Below are positions 1 to 6,708 of a DNA stretch of 36,585 nt, one piece after another. Below the pieces are notes generated by a model. That model ran no database searches and was not told the origin of the DNA. It worked only from the letters and a program-made list of their open reading frames with translations. Every line of letters starts with the position of its first letter. Within the stretch, counting starts at the first letter, position 1. The translations under genes and the position numbers were made by a program. This DNA is from Eubacteriales Family XIII. Incertae Sedis bacterium (GTDB taxonomy: Bacteria > Bacillota > Clostridia > Peptostreptococcales > Anaerovoracaceae): the NCBI GenBank assembly GCA_031261525.1, contig JAISJM010000086.1:1-36585 (forward strand), written 5' to 3'.

Positions 1-1037
1 AGATTCTCAACAAAATAATACATCGCATTTCCAAGGTGGAATTTCGATGGGTCGATATTTTTCCAGTCAATGCTCACACCCCATAAAATAATTCCAAATA
101 TGTAAAATGCCACAATCAGAATTGCACCAATCAATACATAGCGTGGAAAATGTTTCTTCTTTTCGCCCATCTCACTCATCGTATTGGCGATCGTATCCAG
201 TCCGCCAAACGCTGTAATTCCAAAGATCATAAAAGAGAGATTCCCATAGATGCCAGAACCTGATATATTCGTACCCGTCTGGAAAAAGGTTGTGCTGTTA
301 CTTCCAGAAATGTCAAAATGGTTTGCCATCACACCACCGCGGCTGACGAACAAGACAATACTACTTGCAATCATAAGAAACATCAAAATACTCATCAGCG
401 TTCCGCTGAAGACAATCGTCTTTGCCACGCGCATGAACCCACCCAAGATGATGATGGATACGATGATAACGAGGGCGACAGACAGAACGCCAATCAACTG
501 AACGTTTGTCAGTCCTAATTTCGATAGACCTAGCGGTAATTGCGACATTTGCGTCATGTCTTTACCAAAAATTGCAATCGATATCGGAATCCAGCATTTC
601 ATAAACAAGCTGACCATCCAGATAAAATAACTGCAATACCAGATAAATGCCGCAACGAAGCCCATCTTCGGCGACACGATATCGGCAAGCCAATCATACA
701 AACCGCCTTGATGATTCTGGTAAGTACTCGTAATCTCCGCAATGATAAAGCAAAACGGCACAAAATATAGAATTGCACACAGAATCAACCAAGGAATCGC
801 CTTATATCCCATCAGAAAAAAAGCATTTGACATGCTCGAAAATGAAAATACCGTCGTTGTAATCATGATGATAATCTTGATTGCCGACAATGATTTTGTT
901 GGCGTTGCATGCGGTGTAGCGTCTTTTTTGGATCCTGCTACTTTTGAATGTACGGACGCTGCAATAATGGTAGGCATGGTGCGCGTTGCCTGTGTTGTGT
1001 TTCTTCCCTGATTTACAGGCTGTTTCGAGTCTTGCAC
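1..1037 (-). CDS. YjeM-like APC-family amino acid permease (C-terminus outside window)
   Basis: Reading the minus strand from a GTG at 1037 gives an open frame of 345 codons that runs off the left edge. A GAGG ribosome binding site lies 5 bases before the GTG; an ATG 20 codons further in (977) is the alternative start. The product has an unusual ~45-residue Ser/Thr/Ala-rich cytoplasmic head, then hydrophobic segments: the first contains IIIMITTTVFSFSSMSNAFF, followed by LILCAILYFVPFCFIIAEI, the pattern of TM1-TM2 of APC transporters. Later segments include SFMIFGITAFGGLDTIANTM, which matches the YjeM / glutamate-GABA antiporter branch, where a Gly-rich helix follows an extracellular loop. It is an inner-membrane amino acid carrier; the substrate cannot be told from sequence. 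About two thirds of a ~500-residue family protein is present. It is transcribed away from the repeat-rich region at 1038-1710. Confidence 0.85.
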   Translation of the reverse strand, partial: MQDSKQPVNQGRNTTQATRTMPTIIAASVHSKVAGSKKDATPHATPTKSLSAIKIIIMITTTVFSFSSMSNAFFLMGYKAIPWLILCAILYFVPFCFIIAEITSTYQNHQGGLYDWLADIVSPKMGFVAAFIWYCSYFIWMVSLFMKCWIPISIAIFGKDMTQMSQLPLGLSKLGLTNVQLIGVLSVALVIIVSIIILGGFMRVAKTIVFSGTLMSILMFLMIASSIVLFVSRGGVMANHFDISGSNSTTFFQTGTNISGSGIYGNLSFMIFGITAFGGLDTIANTMSEMGEKKKHFPRYVLIGAILIVAFYIFGIILWGVSIDWKNIDPSKFHLGNAMYYFVEN

Positions 1038-1079
1038 TTTGCCCTCTTTCCAATCTTTATTATAATAACATATACAATT

Positions 1080-1108
1080 AGTATATTATAAAGATGCTAT
1101 TATTGCAA
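1080..1108 (-). promoter_or_regulatory. Candidate promoter of the YjeM-like permease
   Basis: On the minus strand TTGCAA and TATACT are separated by 17 bases, about 45-70 bases upstream of the GTG start. The -35 is part of the sequence GAACATTTGCAA, which sits in a perfect hairpin with 9-bp arms (tattattgc / gcaataata, 1099-1124). The same ACATTTGC core is found at other promoters of the window. Confidence 0.45.
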
Positions 1109-1128
1109 ATGTTCGCAATAATAGGTAC

Positions 1129-1163
1129 GAGATGTAGGGCTGGTATCATTTTGTGGCTCAAAA
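1129..1163 (+). repeat. Left half of the GAGATGTA palindromic repeat, broken by IS3 end
   Basis: The bases from GAGATGTAGGG through GGCTCAAAA match the left arm and loop start of the intact palindrome at 4594-4659. The right arm is missing; instead the end of an IS3-family element begins at about 1164. The same arrangement occurs at 13062-13097. Confidence 0.6.
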
Positions 1164-1280
1164 GGCGGTGGTACAGATAACTGGACACATTAATTGCTAT
1201 GCCTGTGCCAATAAAGCTAACTTTTCTCTATATATTTTGGGACTTGCTTTGAGATTGGATTGTATCCGTCTCTCGTAATT
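1164..1280 (-). pseudogene. IS3-family transposase (orfB) C-terminal remnant with right end
   Basis: On the minus strand 1280-1197 translates without a stop into NYERRIQSNLKASPKIYREK followed by LALLAQA and a TAG. This is the end of the IS3-family DDE integrase, whose signature is YN..R.q..L...sP..YR. The stop is followed by the element's right end, TGTCCAGTTATCTGTACCACC (1164-1186 on the other strand). Only 28 codons remain; everything upstream including the DDE residues is gone. About 85-90% of its bases match the second remnant at 13098-13319. Confidence 0.7.
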
Positions 1281-1396
1281 TGCAAATGGTAAGCATACGC
1301 ACAAATCATGAAATGATTCATCACGAATTTGCATCTATATATAACATCATAATAACAATTCGATGATTCCATCGAAATCGAACATTTACAATTTAC

Positions 1397-1535
1397 TTGA
1401 GTTTCCGCATTTTGGGCTCTGTGAAGTTAATGAATTATGCAAACAAGGCGTTTATCACGATTCTTAAAATGTTTATTTACAATTGGCGAAATCGTTGATA
1501 TTTTAAAATGATTTTATAAAAATGCGGAAACTCAA
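1397..1535. mobile_element. 139-bp MITE-like element with 17-bp perfect inverted ends
   Basis: The ends 1397-1413 (ttgagtttccgcatttt) and 1519-1535 are perfect inverted repeats of 17 bases. Immediately outside lies a 10-base direct repeat, tacaatttac, at 1387-1396 and 1536-1545, which looks like a target-site duplication. The 105-bp interior is AT-rich and has no coding capacity. It sits just upstream of the promoter of the GntR operon. The transposase family that moved it is not in this window. Confidence 0.75.
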
Positions 1536-1547
1536 TACAATTTACTG

Positions 1548-1576
1548 TTGACAACTGTATATACACTGATTATACT
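1548..1576 (+). promoter_or_regulatory. Sigma-A type promoter of the GntR-ABC operon
   Basis: TTGACA at 1548-1553 and TATACT at 1571-1576 are 17 bases apart, close to consensus. The expected leader to the TTG start at 1711 is about 128 bases. The -35 overlaps a short dyad, GTTG-a-CAAC, at 1547-1555. Confidence 0.75.
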
Positions 1577-1629
1577 GTTCATATAGTCAATAAACAGCAT
1601 GCAGATAAATAAAAAAATACAGCGTCACG

Positions 1630-1653
1630 ATATTGTTCGTATGCCAACAATAT
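1630..1653. promoter_or_regulatory. Dyad in the leader of the GntR operon, candidate operator
   Basis: ATATTGTT, 8 bases, then AACAATAT form a perfect 8-bp inverted repeat about 60 bases ahead of the GntR start. Dyads of this size in the leader of a ytrA-type operon are plausible autoregulatory sites. The regulator-operator link is inferred from position only. Confidence 0.35.
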
Positions 1654-1710
1654 TTGACATCATGCAATCATATCGAAACACTGACAATACAAAATAAACG
1701 AGGTATCAGA

Positions 1711-2106
1711 TTGAATATAATCATATCAAATTCTGCTGGCGCACCAATCTACGAGCAGATTAAAGAACAAATCAAAAATGCCATTTTCAGCGGAGAACTG
1801 ACCGATGGAGAACTACTACCCTCCATACGCAAACTCGCAAAAGATCTCCAAATCAGCGTCATTACAACGATGCGCGCATACAACGATTTGGAACAAGAGG
1901 GCTTCATCGTAAACGTCCAAGGAAAAGGTTGCTACGTCCAACCCAAGAATCCTGAATTGCTGCGCGAACAGAAACTGCGCGATGTCGAGCAACATCTACT
2001 GAACGCAATCAGCGATTCAAAACTCGCAAAAATATCCGATAAAGAACTGATGGATATGCTTTATCTGTTACTTAATGAAGAAGATGACATCGAAGAAGGA
2101 GAATGA
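1711..2106 (+). CDS. GntR-family (YtrA-like) transcriptional regulator
   Basis: The 131-residue protein starts at a TTG preceded by GAGG with 7-base spacing; an upstream ATG at 1633 in the same frame has no ribosome site and gives a tail foreign to the family. Residues ~1-75 form the winged helix-turn-helix: APIYEQIKEQIKNAI, then GELLPSIRKLAKDLQIS and TTMRAYNDLEQEGF, all GntR hallmarks. The short C-terminal part (about 55 residues, predicted helical) is typical of the YtrA subfamily, which lacks a large effector domain. The stop overlaps the start of the next gene by 4 bases (ATGA), so it is co-translated with an ABC transporter. Members of this subfamily usually repress their own transporter operon and respond to cell-envelope antibiotics. 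Confidence 0.92.
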   Translation: MNIIISNSAGAPIYEQIKEQIKNAIFSGELTDGELLPSIRKLAKDLQISVITTMRAYNDLEQEGFIVNVQGKGCYVQPKNPELLREQKLRDVEQHLLNAISDSKLAKISDKELMDMLYLLLNEEDDIEEGE

Positions 2107-2768
2107 AAAAGCAAATGATACGTAATCTATTTATCTTTATAAAGCTTGATTTTATAACACTTAAACAGAATTGGAAGCTATACTTGGTGACACCATTTCT
2201 TGCATTTGCCGTCAGTTGTTTTTTTAAAGACGAATTAGCAGCTATCTATTTTTGCCTGTATATGACAATGTATACCAGTACACAGTTATTCTCAATTTCA
2301 GAAAAGAACAAGCTCGACACTCTTTATTTGACGCTATCATTGAGCCGTCAAGATGTAGTAATTGGTCGCTATCTCTTTATCCTCTGCACGCAGATCATTG
2401 CATCCATCGCGCTCACGATATTGGCATCAATATTACAAACCGCTGGTATCACCGCATTTGGTGACAATACGTTTATCACGCAACTAATCTATGGACTATT
2501 TATAATCTCTATTTTTAGTGCGATTCAAATCCCTCTATATTTCAAACGCGGTGTTAATAAATCAAAATTAATTATAATCATTCTATATATGTTGCCTGTA
2601 GTTTTATTTCTTCTATCATCAAGTCAAGGACTAGCGATAATAAATCGAATCATTGACAGCATTACCAATAATTCAACACTTTTGATAGTCCCAATAATAG
2701 GAGAATTTATATTACTTGGGATATCTTGTGCAGTATCATGCAGACTCTATCGCTCAAAAAATATTTGA
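2103..2768 (+). CDS. ABC-2 type transporter permease, first copy
   Basis: The 221-residue integral membrane protein has about six hydrophobic segments (near residues 26-40, 45-70, 93-118, 132-147, 154-172 and 193-212). An internal cytoplasmic motif, SEKNKLDTLYLTLSLSRQDV, and the closing SCAVSCRLYRSKNI are shared with the second permease at 3724-4371. It fits the small ABC-2 permease family that partners BcrA-type ATPases (PF13346-like, by memory). The start ATG overlaps the GntR stop; GGAG lies 3 bases upstream inside that gene. With the ATPase it should form an exporter or a membrane-lipid/peptide flippase; the substrate is unknown. Confidence 0.85.
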   Translation: MKKQMIRNLFIFIKLDFITLKQNWKLYLVTPFLAFAVSCFFKDELAAIYFCLYMTMYTSTQLFSISEKNKLDTLYLTLSLSRQDVVIGRYLFILCTQIIASIALTILASILQTAGITAFGDNTFITQLIYGLFIISIFSAIQIPLYFKRGVNKSKLIIIILYMLPVVLFLLSSSQGLAIINRIIDSITNNSTLLIVPIIGEFILLGISCAVSCRLYRSKNI

Positions 2769-2849
2769 ATAAAACGACTCGAAATAGCTATGAGAGACGA
2801 AATCATAAATGTTAGACCAAGCTGATATATAAAAAAGGAGAATACAGAC

Positions 2850-3731
2850 ATGAATCACACAGCAAACACGCCAAATATACTGGAAGTCAATCACTTGAGC
2901 AAACGTCTTGGGACATTTGCGCTAGATGATGTGAGTTTCGCGCTACCGCAAGGATTCATAATGGGGTTCATCGGTGAAAATGGCGCTGGAAAGACGACGA
3001 CAATCAAGTTGATGCTGAATATGCTCGCCAAAGATAAGGGGGAAATCAAGATTTTTGGTCAGGAACATCTACAATATGAGCGAGAGATTAAAGAGCGAAT
3101 CGGTGTTGTCATGGATTCTCCCTATTACGTTGACGCCTGGACGATGCTGGATATTGAACATGCCGTTTCATCATTTTACTCAAAATGGGACCATTCACGG
3201 TACATGAATCTGCTTGAACATTTTTCGCTAGAACCGAAAAAACAGCTGAAAGCGCTCTCGCGTGGCATGAAGATGAAGCTCATGGTTGCGGTCGCGCTCA
3301 CACACGATCCAGACTTGCTTATCCTCGATGAGCCAACAAGTGGCCTTGATGCTGTCGCGCGCAATGAACTCATGGAAATTCTCAGAATTTTTATGACAGA
3401 TGAACGAAAAGGTGTTTTGTTTTCAACACATATTACATCCGATTTAGAAAAAGTCGCAGACTATATCACGCTCATACACAAGGGGCGAATCCTTGAAACG
3501 CAGACGAAAGATGAACTTCTCGAGAAATACCTCGTCGTCAAAGGCGGGCTTAACCTTTTGACCACAGAGCAGCGGCAAATGCTCATCGGTTACCGCGAAC
3601 ATAGTGTTGGCTTTGATGGATTAATCGATTGTGCGTCGTTGCGACATTTGCCAACGTCCATCGTGACCGAACCGAGCAATTTTGACGAAATCATGATTCG
3701 ATTTAATATGGGGGGTGAGATTGATGAATAG
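2850..3731 (+). CDS. ABC transporter ATPase (BcrA/YtrB type)
   Basis: The 293-residue nucleotide-binding protein starts after AAGGAG with 9-base spacing. Walker A is GENGAGKTTT (residues 42-51), the signature is LSRGMKMKL (standard LSGGQ replaced, as often in this group), Walker B is LLILDEPTSGLD with the catalytic Glu, and the switch His is in FSTHITSDLEK. The last ~70 residues are a family-specific tail after the core domain. It energises the two flanking permeases; the gene order permease-ATPase-permease, with one regulator in front, implies a heterodimeric membrane part. Its end overlaps the second permease by 8 bases. Confidence 0.93.
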   Translation: MNHTANTPNILEVNHLSKRLGTFALDDVSFALPQGFIMGFIGENGAGKTTTIKLMLNMLAKDKGEIKIFGQEHLQYEREIKERIGVVMDSPYYVDAWTMLDIEHAVSSFYSKWDHSRYMNLLEHFSLEPKKQLKALSRGMKMKLMVAVALTHDPDLLILDEPTSGLDAVARNELMEILRIFMTDERKGVLFSTHITSDLEKVADYITLIHKGRILETQTKDELLEKYLVVKGGLNLLTTEQRQMLIGYREHSVGFDGLIDCASLRHLPTSIVTEPSNFDEIMIRFNMGGEIDE

Positions 3732-4371
3732 TATGTTTGCTTTTGTAATACTTGACTTGTTATCATTGAAACAATATCGGAAAGTGTTTTTCTTCATGCC
3801 ATTATTAGCCGTACTCATGAGTTGGTACATGAAAGCTGATTCCATTGCTGCCATTCTATGTCTACTTTGTTCTATGATCGCATGCACATATCTCTTTTCA
3901 ATTCAAGAGAAAAACTTGCTCGACACACTTTATTGCACACTATCATTAAAGCGCAGTAACATCGTCATCGCACGATATCTTTCAGTCTTCTGTATTGAAA
4001 TGATAGCATATATTGTCGGGCTTTTATTAATTACAATCTTACATGCGTTTTCAATCGGCATTGATTCTTTCAGAGGCGATTTCATTGCGCTAAATGTTGG
4101 ATTGTTTGCAATTTCGTTTTTCGTATCCTTTCAAATTCCATTTTTCTTTAGGCTTGGATATCAAAAGGCAGCATTGATTGCATATATTCCATTTTTTCTA
4201 CCAATGTTACTTATAAGTGCCACATTAACTTTGCCATTTGACATATTTGAGTTTGTGAGAGGAATTACAAATGGATTCATCCTCTATGGATTGCCTGTAA
4301 TTGCTGGAATTGGATGCCTCGGACTTTCATGTATGATATCATGCAGATTATATAGACAGAAGAACTTGTAA
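3724..4371 (+). CDS. ABC-2 type transporter permease, second copy
   Basis: The 215-residue permease is paralogous to the product of 2103-2768: both contain L(S/Y)LKQ near the start, (S/Q)EKN.LDTLY.TLSL.R in the middle and SCRLYR.KN at the end. The ATG at 3724 is chosen because GGGGGTGAG lies 4 bases upstream; a GTG at 3715 in the same frame would use part of that site. About six membrane segments are visible. It overlaps the ATPase gene by 8 bases, so translation is probably coupled. The pair likely arose by duplication and now forms a heterodimer. Confidence 0.85.
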   Translation: MNSMFAFVILDLLSLKQYRKVFFFMPLLAVLMSWYMKADSIAAILCLLCSMIACTYLFSIQEKNLLDTLYCTLSLKRSNIVIARYLSVFCIEMIAYIVGLLLITILHAFSIGIDSFRGDFIALNVGLFAISFFVSFQIPFFFRLGYQKAALIAYIPFFLPMLLISATLTLPFDIFEFVRGITNGFILYGLPVIAGIGCLGLSCMISCRLYRQKNL

Positions 4372-4409
4372 ATGAGAAATCACAAGATACCATTTACGAA
4401 AAAGCACTA

Positions 4410-4494
4410 TATATGGCGCGAGATGTAGGATTTGTAACATAAATCAACCAAAAGACGTTAAATATGTTACAAATCCCACATCTCGCGCCATATA
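4410..4494. repeat. Long palindrome with 32-bp arms (GCGAGATGTA family)
   Basis: Arms 4410-4441 and 4463-4494 are complementary with a single mismatch around a 21-base loop. The arms contain GGCGCGAGATGTAGG / CCCACATCTCGCGCC. The right part, ACATCTCGCGCCATATACTG, resembles the beginning of the 71-bp tandem repeat units at 13463. It follows the ABC operon stop by 39 bases and could end its transcription, but no U-run follows. Confidence 0.8.
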
Positions 4495-4593
4495 CTGATG
4501 ATTTTCGTCAAGGAAATCATCAATGCAATGTCTTTCATGAATTTGCTATAGCCATCATAAGAATCCAATACAAATAATAGCAATAAAACATAC

Positions 4594-4659
4594 GAGATGT
4601 AAGTCTGGTATCACTTTATGGCTCAAATAAGCCGAAAGCTGATACAAACCTTACATCTC
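4594..4659. repeat. Intact GAGATGTA palindrome, second family
   Basis: GAGATGTAAG...GTATCA on the left pairs with TGATACAAACCTTACATCTC on the right, and the tip is a GGCT / AGCC stem around a CAAATA loop. Half copies of this element, both interrupted in the loop by an IS3 end, lie at 1129 and 13062. Confidence 0.75.
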
Positions 4660-4703
4660 ACACGAGTTAAGCTGCTTTTTCGTATAAACGTGACGCACCA
4701 ATT

Positions 4704-4800
4704 CCCCAGACAGCCACATTTCCTCCTGAAGTAACTGGTGGATTTCCAATGTTCTCTCCACCATTAGCAAGAGCGGCTTCAGGATAAAATGTGGCAGGGG
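4704..4800 (-). repeat. Hairpin repeat, copy C (conserved core on variable arms)
   Basis: Outer arms (about 4704-4730 and 4774-4800; CCACATTT..CCTGAAG with its complement) enclose a core at 4731-4777. Read on minus, the core is GCCGCTCTTGCTAATGGTGG then AGAGAACATTGGAAATCCACC and AGTTAC. Cores at 9655-9699 and 10576-10623 match it closely while their outer arms are unrelated. It lies 14 bases after the stop of the exporter gene 4814-6661 and is oriented with that transcript. Confidence 0.7.
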
Positions 4801-4813
4801 CTTTTCACTGATA

Positions 4814-6661
4814 CTATGCTGAGATTTTATCGAACTGCGACTGATACAGATCCGCGTAGAATCCGCCCTTCGCAATCAGCTCATCATGCGAGCCTTGCTC
4901 GATAATATCGCCATCTTTCATGACAACGATGATATCCGCATCGCGAATGGTCGAAAGTCTATGTGCGATGACAAAGCTCGTCTTGCCCTTCTTCAGATTA
5001 TTCATCGCTTTCTGGATGATCTCTTCTGTACGTGTATCAACGCTTGACGTCGCTTCGTCGAGAATCAAAATAGGTCTGTCCGCAAGAATTGCGCGTGCAA
5101 TCGTAAGTAGCTGTTTCTGACCTTGCGAGATGTTATCGGCATCCTCAGACAATTCCATATTATAGCCACCAGGTAGCGTCGCAATGAAATGATCGACATG
5201 CGCAGCTTTTGCAGCGTCATAAACTTCTTGATCTGTTGCGTCTGGACGACCATAACGGATATTTTCCATAATCGTGCCTTTGAAAAGCCAAGTATCTTGC
5301 AATACCATACCAAAGTTCTCGCGTAGAGAATTTCGTTTAATATTACGAAGATCAACGCCATCAACCAAGATACTTCCAGAATTGACATCGTAGAAACGCA
5401 TCAAAAGCTTTACGAGCGTTGTCTTGCCAGCACCTGTGGGTCCAACGATTGCGACCATCTTACCTTCATCGACTTCCTCTGAGAAATCATTGATGATAAT
5501 CTTATCTTCATCGTATCCGAAGTGGACATGCTCAAAGTCAACCTTTCCATGAAGCTCTCCAATTTCAACAGATTCGTCTGTATCTTGAATTTCATCTTCC
5601 ATTTCTAGAAGCTCAAAGACACGCTCTGCACCAGCAGCCATGGACTGCACCTGATTCATAACTTGCGCAAGTTGCATAATTGGATTTGTAAACTGTCGTG
5701 AATACTGTATAAACGACTGAATGTCTCCAACGGAGATACTACCCCTAAATGCAAGTACCGCACCAAAGATAGCGACGCATACATAACCAAAATTTCCAAT
5801 AAAAGAAATAATTGGCTGCATTAATCCAGATAAGAACTGACTCTTCCATGCAGAACCAAATAGTTCATCATTTGTAACCTTAAACTTCTCTTTTGCTTCT
5901 TCCTCATAATTAAAAAGCTTGACAACATTGTGTCCACTGATACACTCTTCAACTTGACCATTAACTTCACCGAGAAATTTCTGTTGATTTTTAAAATGCT
6001 TCTGCGACTTTGACATAATCAGCCCGATGAATCCCAATGATAAAGGGAGCATGAGGAAGACCACCAACGTTAAGAGCGGGCTAATCGTAAGCATTACAAT
6101 CGTAATACCAACGACCATGCAAGTTGAAGTCACAATACTTCCGAGCGCTTGGTTCAGCGACTGTACAAGCGTATCAATATCATTGGTAATTCTGGAAAGG
6201 ATGTCACCAACAGGCGTACTCTCAAAATATTTCATTGGCAAGCGTGAGATCTTCTGGCTTACGTCTTTACGAAGACGATAGCCCGTACGTTGCGATATCG
6301 TACTCATGATAAAACCTTGAATCATACCAAATAGACTTGCGACCACATATAGTATGACCAATGTCAATAAAATCTGACCAATCTTATCAAAGTTGATACT
6401 GCCACCCTCTGTGTATTTGCTCATGAGCCCTGTAAATAATTCCGTAATCGCCTTACCGAGAATCTTTGGTCCCATGACGTTGAATACAGTACTAGCGGCT
6501 GCAAATAATATAACAACGAGCAAAGCCCATTTGTAATTGCTCATATACTTAAATAGTTTTATAATCGTTCCTTTTAAATCCTTTGCCTTTTCTGTAGGCA
6601 TCGCACCTGGACCTCGTCCACCCATACGTGAACGTCGAGATGTCTTTGTATTTTCTGCCAT
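4814..6661 (-). CDS. Heterodimeric ABC exporter subunit with catalytically competent Walker B
   Basis: The 615-residue half-transporter starts with ATG after GGAGG (4-base spacing). A basic N-terminal tail precedes six membrane helices (about residues 40-330), then the ATPase: Walker A GPTGAGKTTL, Walker B ILILDEATSSVD with the catalytic Glu, switch His in VIAHRLSTI. The signature is ISQGQ rather than LSGGQ. Together with the partner encoded just upstream, whose Walker B ends in Asp, this is the layout of MdlAB/BmrCD/TM287-288 type exporters: this subunit's Walker A/B with the partner's VSGGQ makes the active site, the other site being degenerate. Such exporters pump drugs or peptides. It is last in the MarR-regulated operon. 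Confidence 0.93.
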   Translation of the reverse strand: MAENTKTSRRSRMGGRGPGAMPTEKAKDLKGTIIKLFKYMSNYKWALLVVILFAAASTVFNVMGPKILGKAITELFTGLMSKYTEGGSINFDKIGQILLTLVILYVVASLFGMIQGFIMSTISQRTGYRLRKDVSQKISRLPMKYFESTPVGDILSRITNDIDTLVQSLNQALGSIVTSTCMVVGITIVMLTISPLLTLVVFLMLPLSLGFIGLIMSKSQKHFKNQQKFLGEVNGQVEECISGHNVVKLFNYEEEAKEKFKVTNDELFGSAWKSQFLSGLMQPIISFIGNFGYVCVAIFGAVLAFRGSISVGDIQSFIQYSRQFTNPIMQLAQVMNQVQSMAAGAERVFELLEMEDEIQDTDESVEIGELHGKVDFEHVHFGYDEDKIIINDFSEEVDEGKMVAIVGPTGAGKTTLVKLLMRFYDVNSGSILVDGVDLRNIKRNSLRENFGMVLQDTWLFKGTIMENIRYGRPDATDQEVYDAAKAAHVDHFIATLPGGYNMELSEDADNISQGQKQLLTIARAILADRPILILDEATSSVDTRTEEIIQKAMNNLKKGKTSFVIAHRLSTIRDADIIVVMKDGDIIEQGSHDELIAKGGFYADLYQSQFDKISA

Positions 6662-6708
6662 ATATCCTCCAAATACATTGTATTATTTCTCTCAACTGGG
6701 ATAACCTG

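Noticed and set aside
1164..1186. T-box antiterminator (GGTGGTAC resembles the T-box sequence)
   Set aside because: The bases are the end of an IS3 element, found at both remnants, and no tRNA-related gene follows.
1633..1710. Upstream extension of the GntR protein from the ATG at 1633
   Set aside because: No ribosome site precedes it and the added residues are unlike the family; the TTG at 1711 has GAGG at proper distance.
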